From NCBI GenBank assembly GCA_947382445.1, contig CANCZH010000101.1, forward strand, positions 1 to 5,185: DNA of 5,185 bases, in the 5' to 3' direction. The position numbers were made by a program, and so were the translations under genes. The notes below the pieces were generated by a model. The model was not told the origin of the DNA. It did no database searches and saw nothing but the letters and a program-made list of their open reading frames with translations. Shown here in pieces: positions 1-5,185 of this stretch. Position 1 is the first letter of the stretch. Each line of letters starts with the position of its first letter. The stretch is from an uncultured Clostridium sp. GTDB lineage: Bacteria > Bacillota_A > Clostridia > TANB77 > CAG-508.

Positions 1-814
1 TTTTAAAAATAGTTTTAGCACCAATTTCAGTATGATTATTAATAGTTAAAGCCAAGAAAAGGGGATCAGCAACCTTAACTAAAATATTATCAATTCCAGA
101 AACAAAAACCCATTCAATGCCATCATTTTTCATTTTCTCAATAAACCCATTAGACTTTAAAGACTCAAATAAATTACCATTTCCATTTGAAGCTTCATAG
201 ACTTGATATAGCTCAGAAAGAAGAACTTTGCCATCAGAGTTAGAAACTAAAGGCAATTTATTCTGAACAAAAAAATGAACATCATCTTTATTAATTCCAA
301 AATAATCTTTAGACTCGAAAAATTTAATAGTATCATCATTATTATTTTCACTAGTCATGATATACCAAGGAATTGTAATACCATAACGTTTATTAGACTG
401 TTTTATCTTATCAGCCAATATTTCAAAAAGAGATTTTTTAGGAGAAAGATTAAGCTCAAAAGTACCTTTAGGACCATTATGACCAAGTCTAGTTCCCTGT
501 CCACCTGCCATTGTAATAACAGCATAGTGACCAAGCTTTAATATAGACGTTCCTTGGTTTTTAAGAATCCTACGTTCTTTTATTCCAATATCTTTTTTTA
601 CAAAATAATCTAAAGGTTCAACTACTTCATCAGTGGGTATAGAAATTGTTTTAAGATTATTATAAAGGCAATTAACCTTTTCAAAATCAATCCTACGTAA
701 TTGAGAAAGTAGCTTTTCTTTTTGTTCGTCATTCAATTCATCATAAAAATCTAAGCAATGTTCTTGATTATATTTTTTTAAAATTTCCATAACTTCTAAT
801 AACTGTGGATTCAT
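1..814 (-). CDS. UDPGP-family UTP:sugar-1-phosphate uridylyltransferase, UAP1-like (C-terminus cut by window edge)
   Basis: This is the first 271 residues of a nucleotidyltransferase that continues past the left edge of the window. The family (UDPGP type 1) makes UDP-sugars in the cytoplasm from UTP and a hexose-1-phosphate, either UDP-GlcNAc or UDP-glucose. An N-terminal helical region of about 95 residues is followed by the Rossmann-like core, with the UTP-binding signature MAGGQGTRLG at 102-111 and PKG at 115-117. Further matches to eukaryotic UDP-GlcNAc pyrophosphorylase (UAP1/AGX1) are YIMTS at 151-155, the GNG near 211-213, and DNILVKVADP at 242-251. The ATG at 814 is preceded by a GAGGAG ribosome site with 6-base spacing, and no stop interrupts the frame to the edge. 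It follows the metallophosphoesterase by 22 bases, so the two are probably co-transcribed. Family membership is secure. Whether the sugar is GlcNAc-1-P, glucose-1-P or another cannot be decided here. Confidence 0.9.
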   Translation of the reverse strand, partial: MNPQLLEVMEILKKYNQEHCLDFYDELNDEQKEKLLSQLRRIDFEKVNCLYNNLKTISIPTDEVVEPLDYFVKKDIGIKERRILKNQGTSILKLGHYAVITMAGGQGTRLGHNGPKGTFELNLSPKKSLFEILADKIKQSNKRYGITIPWYIMTSENNNDDTIKFFESKDYFGINKDDVHFFVQNKLPLVSNSDGKVLLSELYQVYEASNGNGNLFESLKSNGFIEKMKNDGIEWVFVSGIDNILVKVADPLFLALTINNHTEIGAKTIFK

Positions 815-820
815 AAATAA

Positions 821-826
821 CTCCTC
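821..826 (-). promoter_or_regulatory. Ribosome binding site of the UDPGP gene
   Basis: GAGGAG on the minus strand lies 6 bases before the ATG at 814, within the 22-base gap after the metallophosphoesterase stop. It fixes the start of the uridylyltransferase reading frame, which is open at its other end. Confidence 0.8.
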
Positions 827-836
827 ATTTAAAAAA

Positions 837-1631
837 TTAAGACATTGCTAAAGACAAATTCTTAAGCAAAATATCTTTATCAGGAATATCTGATTTTCTT
901 AATTTTTCAATTTCTTTTTCTAAATTATAAGGTAACCTAACTAAATTTATTGAGAAAGAAGAAATCTTTTGTGAATTTAAAATTCCTTCTAGTATAATAT
1001 ATGAAGAAATTGTCGAAAAGTGAGAAAAATTAGAATCAGTCTCGTCATTATCAATTTCAATAGGAAGTCCAACACTACCAGCATTAAAAATAGTTTTATT
1101 CTTATATCTAAATATATTTGGAGAATGAATATGAGCATATCCAACTATATCAGGAACAGGAGAATTTGGAGATTTACCTAAAAAAGCAGTATTTTCAAAC
1201 AATTGCAAAGGATTAGTAAGCTCAAAATTTGCATATTCATTTTCAGCATTAGAATGTAAAGGATTAAAAATATGTTTCATACTAAAAGGAGAAGCATGAA
1301 ATAAACGTATAAGATGACCACTCAAATAAAAATCATAAGAAAGAGGAAGATTGCCTAAATAATCAAGATTTTCTTGGGTCATATGAGAAGCAGTCCATTT
1401 TTGTAGTGGAACAACCTGATTATAAACTAAAAGATGGTCACAATTACCACGAATAACAACCTCACAATTTTTACGAACTAAATCTGTAACCTCATTAGGA
1501 CTAACACCTTTTATAGCAATATCACCTAAACAATAAATATGTGAAATGCCACGACTTTTAATATCTTCAAGTACAACTTCTAAAGCAGAAAGATTACCAT
1601 GAATATCGGCAATAACAGCAATTTTATCCAT
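837..1631 (-). CDS. Calcineurin-like metallophosphoesterase (YfcE/MJ0936-type)
   Basis: This is a 264-residue cytoplasmic phosphoesterase with no signal peptide or membrane segment. The dinuclear-metal motifs appear in the expected order: D-x-H-G-N at residues 9-13, GD at 36-37, GNCDH at 62-66 (the GN-H/D block), FHASP at 111-115 and GYAHIH at 164-169, followed by NAGSVG at 183-188, the family's usual NPGSVG loop. Members hydrolyse phosphomonoesters or phosphodiesters using two metal ions, commonly Mn2+ or Fe; the natural substrate is generally unknown and cannot be read from this sequence. The final 55 or so residues are a charged tail beyond the core. The ATG at 1631 has a GAAAGGA ribosome site 10 bases upstream. 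The gene is preceded by a 140-base structured gap and followed 22 bases later by the UDPGP gene, so a role in nucleotide-sugar or sugar-phosphate turnover is possible but only inferred. Confidence 0.88.
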   Translation of the reverse strand: MDKIAVIADIHGNLSALEVVLEDIKSRGISHIYCLGDIAIKGVSPNEVTDLVRKNCEVVIRGNCDHLLVYNQVVPLQKWTASHMTQENLDYLGNLPLSYDFYLSGHLIRLFHASPFSMKHIFNPLHSNAENEYANFELTNPLQLFENTAFLGKSPNSPVPDIVGYAHIHSPNIFRYKNKTIFNAGSVGLPIEIDNDETDSNFSHFSTISSYIILEGILNSQKISSFSINLVRLPYNLEKEIEKLRKSDIPDKDILLKNLSLAMS

Positions 1632-1641
1632 AATACATATT

Positions 1642-1648
1642 TCCTTTC
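1642..1648 (-). promoter_or_regulatory. Ribosome binding site of the metallophosphoesterase gene
   Basis: GAAAGGA on the minus strand sits 10 bases before the ATG at 1631. It begins only 5 bases after the end of the long inverted repeat at 1654-1720, so folding of that element could affect access to this site. Confidence 0.7.
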
Positions 1649-1653
1649 AATAG

Positions 1654-1720
1654 AACAAATCGGAAAGCCATTAAATTAGCATAATTTTTACTTTTCTCTT
1701 TGGCTTTCCGTTAATTTGTT
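1654..1720 (-). repeat. Long imperfect inverted repeat (predicted stem-loop) in the leader of the metallophosphoesterase gene
   Basis: The arms CGGAAAGCCA (1661-1670 as read on the plus strand) and TGGCTTTCCG (1701-1710) are perfectly complementary over 10 bases. They are flanked by a second 7-base pair, AACAAAT (1654-1660) with ATTTGTT (1714-1720), separated by a 3-base bulge at 1711-1713. The loop is about 30 bases and A-rich in the transcript. It is not followed by a run of U on the minus strand or on the plus strand, so it does not look like a standard intrinsic terminator. A role as a translational or RNA-stability element for the downstream pair is an inference. I do not recognise a known riboswitch consensus in it. 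Confidence 0.6.
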
Positions 1721-1766
1721 GTGTGACAAATTTATAAAATAAATAAAATACGACTATTTTCACACA
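1720..1766 (-). repeat. Second, shorter inverted repeat after the HD-GYP gene
   Basis: TGTGTGA at 1720-1726 and TCACACA at 1760-1766 (plus-strand reading) form a perfect 7-base inverted repeat around a very A+T-rich 33-base spacer. It begins 6 bases after the HD-GYP stop codon in the direction of transcription and touches the outer arm of the neighbouring stem at base 1720. The spacer is long for a hairpin, there is no following U-tract, and 7 bases could arise by chance. It could equally be a split protein-binding site. Confidence 0.35.
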
Positions 1767-1771
1767 TATAA

Positions 1772-2815
1772 CTAAATTTTTCCTTGTATTTCTAATATTT
1801 CATTCTTTTTAGTATCTAATATATCTAAAAAAGCATTAACAACAACAGGGTCAAATTGACTACCACTACAAGACTTAATCTCTTGTTTAGTATAATCAAA
1901 ATCCAAAGCACACCTATAAGCACGTCTAGAAGTCATTGCATCAAAAGTATCTGCAACAGCAACAATTCTAGCAAGAAAAGGAATCTCATTACCAGAAAGT
2001 TTGCCAGGGTAACCTCTACCATCATAACGCTCATGGTGATGCTTAACAATAGGAACAATATTGGCAAAGATACTAGCATTTGACAGAATATGAGCACCTA
2101 TTGATGGATGATTCTTAATCTCAGAATATTCATCCTCAGTAAGTTTACCATTCTTAAGTAAAATACCATCAGGAATGCCAATTTTACCAATATCATGGAA
2201 AAGAGCACCAATTTTTAAAGTTTTCATTTCCTCAGAGGATAAATTAAGTTTTTCACCAATAAGTAAAGAATATTCAGAAACTCTATCAGAATGCCCTTTA
2301 GTATAAATGTCTTTAACCTCAACAGTATTTCTTAAAGTTTCAATACTCTCTAAATAAGACTTTTCGAGCAATTCCTTTGAATTGGCAAGTTCAAGATTTA
2401 TCTTTTTAATAATATTCATTTGGTCAACAGATTTAAGTCCAGACTCAATAAGTAAAAGCAATTGATCAAACTTATCACTTTTCTCACAATACCCCTGAAT
2501 ATCTAATTTTCTAATAGTTTCAAGTGGAGGAGCTAAATCTTTGTGACCAGTTAATAGTAAAATATATAAATCTTTATTAAACTTTCTAATTTCTTCAACA
2601 ACTTGATCACCGTGAAATGGAGACATAATATAATCAAGAAGCATTAAATCAAAATGCTCATTTCTTACCATTTCAATAGCTTCTGCTGGATTTGTAACTC
2701 CAACAATATTATAGTTATTCAAATAAACTTTGAGAGAATCTATAATACCAATTTCATCATCAACTGCAATGATTTTATATTTAGACATCTCATTATTATG
2801 CATATTTAATCTCAT
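1772..2815 (-). CDS. Response regulator with REC and HD-GYP domains (cyclic-di-GMP phosphodiesterase)
   Basis: This 347-residue cytoplasmic regulator should hydrolyse cyclic di-GMP when its receiver is phosphorylated. The REC domain (about 13-125) has the acidic pair D19-D20, the phospho-acceptor D61 in LLDYIM, T89 and K112. A helical linker (about 130-165) leads to the HD-GYP domain, which has GHSDRV at 174-179, HDIGK at 207-211, NHP with H236, HHERYDGRGYP at 260-270, and ADTFDAMTS at 288-296. All metal ligands and the GYP motif are present, so an active enzyme is expected; RAYR replaces the commoner RPYR. The gene follows the histidine kinase by 14 bases, making that kinase the likely partner. 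I chose the ATG at 2815 because AGGTGA lies 5 bases upstream. A GTG at 2824 is in frame but overlaps that ribosome site, and it would add three residues. Confidence 0.93.
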   Translation of the reverse strand: MRLNMHNNEMSKYKIIAVDDEIGIIDSLKVYLNNYNIVGVTNPAEAIEMVRNEHFDLMLLDYIMSPFHGDQVVEEIRKFNKDLYILLLTGHKDLAPPLETIRKLDIQGYCEKSDKFDQLLLLIESGLKSVDQMNIIKKINLELANSKELLEKSYLESIETLRNTVEVKDIYTKGHSDRVSEYSLLIGEKLNLSSEEMKTLKIGALFHDIGKIGIPDGILLKNGKLTEDEYSEIKNHPSIGAHILSNASIFANIVPIVKHHHERYDGRGYPGKLSGNEIPFLARIVAVADTFDAMTSRRAYRCALDFDYTKQEIKSCSGSQFDPVVVNAFLDILDTKKNEILEIQGKI

Positions 2816-2820
2816 AAAAA

Positions 2821-2826
2821 TCACCT
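2821..2826 (-). promoter_or_regulatory. Ribosome binding site that decides the HD-GYP start
   Basis: AGGTGA on the minus strand lies 5 bases before the ATG at 2815 and 3 bases after the histidine kinase stop codon (2830-2832). The GTG at 2822-2824, which would give the longest frame, is part of this site and has no good ribosome site of its own (upstream is TTTAAGTTA). Later in-frame ATGs at 2803 and 2788 lack an equally good site. Confidence 0.72.
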
Positions 2827-2829
2827 AAC

Positions 2830-4833
2830 TTAAATTTCAAAAGGGATAGTAATAATAAAAGTTGTACCTTTACCTTTTTCAGTTTCAAATTTCATATCAC
2901 CATGAAAATGGGCCTTAATATTAGAATAAGACATAAATAATCCTAAACCAGTACCAGATTTACCTTTGGTAGTAATCATCTTTTTAAACAGATTATTTTG
3001 GACAACTTCAGGTAAGCCAGGACCATAATCACGTACAATTAATTCAAGTTTATTATCACGCATTTGAGCAATTAAGTCAATATCTTTATCATATTCACCA
3101 TTATATGCTTGAATAGAATTTGAAATCATATTATTCAAAACTTGAACTAAACTATTAATATTACCACTAATTTTTCTATCATCAGGAACATTATTTTTAA
3201 TATTCAAATTAACAAGAGAAGCTTTAAGTTCATGTCTCATCAAAATATCTACTTGTTTAAACAAATCATTAACAGAGAAAGAGAATACTTGAACATCAGA
3301 CATAGCAACGGCTTGCCCCTTTACAGCAGTGATTACATCAGACATATATGAAGTATGAGTTTTAATCTTATTAATCCACTCTTGCATATCATTGGCAATA
3401 GCATGAAAATCATCATCATTAACCATAGGATTACCAATAGAAAGATTAAGTTCATTAACAAGTTGAGTTAAAGCTTCATCAGCACCAGCAATGGACATTA
3501 TAGGAGTTTTCAAGTTATGAGCAATGCCACCAACCATTTGTCCAAGAGAAGCAAGACGTTCACGTTCAATAAGCAAATCTTGACTATTTCTAAGATTTTC
3601 AATATTCTTGTCATTAAGTTCTTGAACTCTATTATAAGCAATACACAAATCACCGATTTCGTCATTAGAAAGAATAGGCAATTTAGAATTCTTCTCAGAA
3701 TTAGAAATATGGAAAAGTGCATCAGAAACCACGGCAATATCTTTATGTAGAGATTTAATGAACATATTCAAAGAGAAGAAAGTTACTGAAATAGTAAATA
3801 AAAAGTCAAATAACAAAAGAATTAATGTCTCAGAAGAATCAATAGTATATGAAATTCCAAGAATATAGGGACCATTTTCAGTATTTAATTTTATTGTAGT
3901 ACCTTGAGTGTCAATTCCATAACCATCATAAGTTCTACCACCAAGATTTTCAGAATTATACTTAGTATATTCAAGCATAAAATGACTTGGAGCGTAACCA
4001 GTAAGAGTCAAAAAAGACCCATCAGGATAAATAACAAATTTTGAATTACCTAAACGTAATAACTCAAATTCAGAAAATTGTTTTATCAATTCACCAGAAT
4101 CATAAGTAATATTTGTATTAAACGTTTCATTTAGATGCTTATTATAAGAAAAATATAAATCATCTTCTTCAGCTTTTATAACCTGAGTATAAGCAATTAA
4201 AGCTGTAAGCAAAATACCCATAATAGAAATAGGTAGAACTTGTAACCAAATTTTAAGCTTTAAAGATACATGGCTATTAATTTCAGCTTTAACATCATGA
4301 ATATCTTCTAAAATATGAGTATAAAAACTCTTAGAAAAAATATAAGAAGTCACCGAAAATAATAAAAAGAAAGATATAAATAATAATAAAATTTTAAAAA
4401 CCATAATAGGTTGGTGACTTCCAGTAAGAGCTAAAACCAAAACAACACAAAAAATAGGTATAAAACATTCTACAAAAAAAATAATATAAGGTAAATGAAA
4501 ACATTTTTCTCTAATTTTTTGAATTCTTTTTTTATCATTATATTTTTCAATACTAGAATCCTGATACCATTTATCTATTGGTGAAAATAAATATTTCACG
4601 ACAGCAAAAATAATCAATGAACATAGTAAATAAATTATAGCAATCTGTGCAGAGAAAGGAATACCAGACATATAAATATCAAAATCATTATTTAAAGAAT
4701 CAGGTGGATAATTCAAAATAGTAGGTAAAATAGAAGTTAAAATTAAAACCATTACAATTGCTACTAATAAATATCTAAGAGTAATCTTAGTACTAGGCAA
4801 TTTAAAAAAACTAATCTTTTTATCTTTATTCAT
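2830..4833 (-). CDS. Six-span membrane sensor histidine kinase
   Basis: This is a 667-residue inner-membrane kinase. Predicted membrane segments lie at about 20-40, 61-83, 114-136, 143-166, 196-218 and 336-359; lysine/arginine-rich stretches (85-112, 167-195) fall on the cytoplasmic side, giving an internal N-terminus. Residues 219-335 are therefore extracytoplasmic and form the probable sensor, with a Cache/PAS-like look but no family I can name with confidence. After span six comes a HAMP-like segment with DEIGDL at 391-396, then a helical DHp domain with the phospho-acceptor H439 in AHNLKTP, and an HATPase_c domain with its N box around N568 and N572, D602-x-G-x-G in the G1 box, GTGLGL at 627-632 and GKGT at 654-657. 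The residue after H439 is Asn, not the usual Glu/Asp. The ATG at 4833 has an AGAAAGGA site 8 bases upstream. The gene sits 14 bases after the reductase gene and 14 bases before the HD-GYP regulator, its probable phosphorylation partner. Confidence 0.93.
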   Translation of the reverse strand: MNKDKKISFFKLPSTKITLRYLLVAIVMVLILTSILPTILNYPPDSLNNDFDIYMSGIPFSAQIAIIYLLCSLIIFAVVKYLFSPIDKWYQDSSIEKYNDKKRIQKIREKCFHLPYIIFFVECFIPIFCVVLVLALTGSHQPIMVFKILLLFISFFLLFSVTSYIFSKSFYTHILEDIHDVKAEINSHVSLKLKIWLQVLPISIMGILLTALIAYTQVIKAEEDDLYFSYNKHLNETFNTNITYDSGELIKQFSEFELLRLGNSKFVIYPDGSFLTLTGYAPSHFMLEYTKYNSENLGGRTYDGYGIDTQGTTIKLNTENGPYILGISYTIDSSETLILLLFDFLFTISVTFFSLNMFIKSLHKDIAVVSDALFHISNSEKNSKLPILSNDEIGDLCIAYNRVQELNDKNIENLRNSQDLLIERERLASLGQMVGGIAHNLKTPIMSIAGADEALTQLVNELNLSIGNPMVNDDDFHAIANDMQEWINKIKTHTSYMSDVITAVKGQAVAMSDVQVFSFSVNDLFKQVDILMRHELKASLVNLNIKNNVPDDRKISGNINSLVQVLNNMISNSIQAYNGEYDKDIDLIAQMRDNKLELIVRDYGPGLPEVVQNNLFKKMITTKGKSGTGLGLFMSYSNIKAHFHGDMKFETEKGKGTTFIITIPFEI

Positions 4834-4841
4834 AATTATAT

Positions 4842-4849
4842 TCCTTTCT
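4842..4849 (-). promoter_or_regulatory. Ribosome binding site of the histidine kinase, overlapping the upstream stop codon
   Basis: AGAAAGGA on the minus strand is 8 bases before the ATG at 4833. Its first two bases belong to the TAG stop (4848-4850) of the reductase gene, so ribosomes ending on that gene cover the kinase start region. This arrangement favours translational coupling of the two proteins. Confidence 0.75.
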
Positions 4850-5185
4850 AAATAAAATTAACATTTTTCATATATTTAATAACACTACACAAATAATTCT
4901 TATCAACTTTCTTCCAAGAAAATCCCAAAGCTTTTAAAGCTTTCTGAGTAAAATCAGATTTAATATTAACAGTAAAATTATAATCCAAAGATAGGTTAGT
5001 AGTATTAAAATCATTAACAATAGCAGTAATACTATCATTAACAGACTTAGAATAAGATAAAATTCTATCTTTAAAATCTTGTTCACTTAAAGTTTGAATA
5101 TTAAATCCATTTTCCCTTAATCCATCAATAACCATTCTTAAAGAAACTAAATTATGATTATACAAATGGAAAATCTTATTATCCA
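4848..5185 (-). CDS. C-terminal end of a thioester reductase domain protein, probably NRPS-like or carboxylate-reductase-like (5' end outside window)
   Basis: The frame is open to the right edge, so these 111 residues (first whole codon at 5183) are only the tail of a larger protein. A TTG at 5165 could be taken as a start, but the frame continues upstream of it without a stop and no ribosome site supports it. The sequence fits the C-terminal part of NAD(P)-binding thioester reductase domains: a FHLYN motif, then a helix like that of 'LGYNIE' segments (here NGFNIQTLSEQDF), then a closing module with FTQKALKALGFSW, a DKNYL motif and a final YMKNVNFI. In clostridial NRPS-like proteins this domain reductively releases the carrier-bound acyl or peptidyl chain as an aldehyde or alcohol using NAD(P)H. 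Here the Rossmann core and any adenylation or carrier domains lie outside the window, so the full architecture is inferred. It ends in TAG, 14 bases before the kinase start. Confidence 0.68.
   Translation of the reverse strand, partial: DNKIFHLYNHNLVSLRMVIDGLRENGFNIQTLSEQDFKDRILSYSKSVNDSITAIVNDFNTTNLSLDYNFTVNIKSDFTQKALKALGFSWKKVDKNYLCSVIKYMKNVNFI

Larger units (their letters stand above)
1632..1771. other. Intergenic region between the HD-GYP regulator and the metallophosphoesterase
   Basis: This 140-base stretch is the only sizeable non-coding DNA in the window and separates the two gene groups. I see the two inverted repeats and the ribosome site but no open frame, no tRNA and no clear terminator. 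A TTGTCA resembling a -35 box is present on the minus strand (1724-1729), but nothing resembling TATAAT lies at 16-18 bases from it, so I do not call a promoter. Whether the downstream pair has its own promoter or is read from the upstream operon is unresolved. Confidence 0.6.

Noticed and set aside
275..541. Plus-strand open frame of 88 codons
   Set aside because: It lies wholly opposite the conserved core of the UDPGP gene, has a low-complexity Ile/Phe/Ser-rich translation and no ribosome site or recognisable motif.
1654..1720. Intrinsic transcription terminator
   Set aside because: The stem is strong, but the loop is about 30 bases and no U-tract follows on either strand.
1724..1729. Minus-strand promoter with TTGTCA as a -35 box
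   Set aside because: No -10-like hexamer occurs at 16-18 bases downstream; that position falls in GC-containing stem sequence.
1856..2083. Plus-strand open frame of 75 codons
   Set aside because: It is antisense to the HD-GYP catalytic domain; the Thr/Asn/Ser-rich translation looks like a reverse-strand shadow.
3510..3750. Two short frames (minus 3510-3737 and plus 3517-3750) within the histidine kinase gene
   Set aside because: Both overlap the HAMP/H-box coding region, which has clear protein motifs in its own frame; neither has motifs or a convincing start.
4848..5165. A complete 105-residue small protein starting at TTG 5165
   Set aside because: The same frame runs on without a stop to the right edge (Asp-Asn-Lys-Ile-Phe-His precede it), and the FHLYN motif that spans this point belongs to thioester reductase tails, so it is a truncated larger gene.
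1..5185. CRISPR array, insertion sequence, tRNA or rRNA
   Set aside because: No regularly spaced direct repeats, transposase motifs or terminal inverted repeats, and no tRNA-like cloverleaf or rRNA signatures were seen; the DNA is almost entirely coding on the minus strand.

Overview
The window is strongly A+T-rich (by eye about 30% G+C). It reads as a low-GC Gram-positive bacterium, most likely a member of the Clostridia (Clostridiaceae or Lachnospiraceae type). The support is the base composition, strong purine-rich Shine-Dalgarno sites, A/T-ending codons, and the gene families: a thioester-reductase C-terminus of the kind found on clostridial NRPS-like proteins, a REC-HD-GYP regulator, and a UDPGP type 1 uridylyltransferase. 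The genus cannot be fixed from this window. All five genes lie on the minus strand, so transcription runs from high to low coordinates. The plus strand carries no credible gene.

In transcription order, the window opens inside a gene that is cut at the right edge (4848-5183). Only its last 111 codons are visible, and they look like the tail of an NAD(P)-dependent thioester reductase domain, the usual release domain of some non-ribosomal peptide synthetases and carboxylate reductases. Fourteen bases later comes a 667-residue membrane sensor histidine kinase (2830-4833) with six predicted membrane segments and an extracytoplasmic sensor region. Fourteen bases after its stop lies a response regulator with a REC receiver and an intact HD-GYP cyclic-di-GMP phosphodiesterase domain (1772-2815). 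The tight spacing, with Shine-Dalgarno sites sitting at or just after the previous stop codon, argues for one transcription unit that links a biosynthetic enzyme to a two-component system with c-di-GMP output.

A 140-base intergenic stretch follows (1632-1771). It has no gene but contains two neighbouring inverted repeats, one of which ends just upstream of the next ribosome binding site. Neither is followed by a U-tract, so a simple intrinsic terminator is unlikely. The last two genes are a calcineurin-like metallophosphoesterase (837-1631) and, 22 bases on, a UDPGP-family nucleotidyltransferase (1-814) that is cut at the left edge and closely resembles eukaryotic UDP-GlcNAc pyrophosphorylase. 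They look like a second translationally ordered pair, perhaps concerned with nucleotide-sugar or phosphate-ester metabolism.

The point most worth following is the adenylation/reductase-type biosynthetic gene directly coupled to a multi-span kinase and an HD-GYP regulator. One reading is that the kinase senses the small molecule, or a condition tied to its production, and lowers c-di-GMP in response. That is inference from gene order only.
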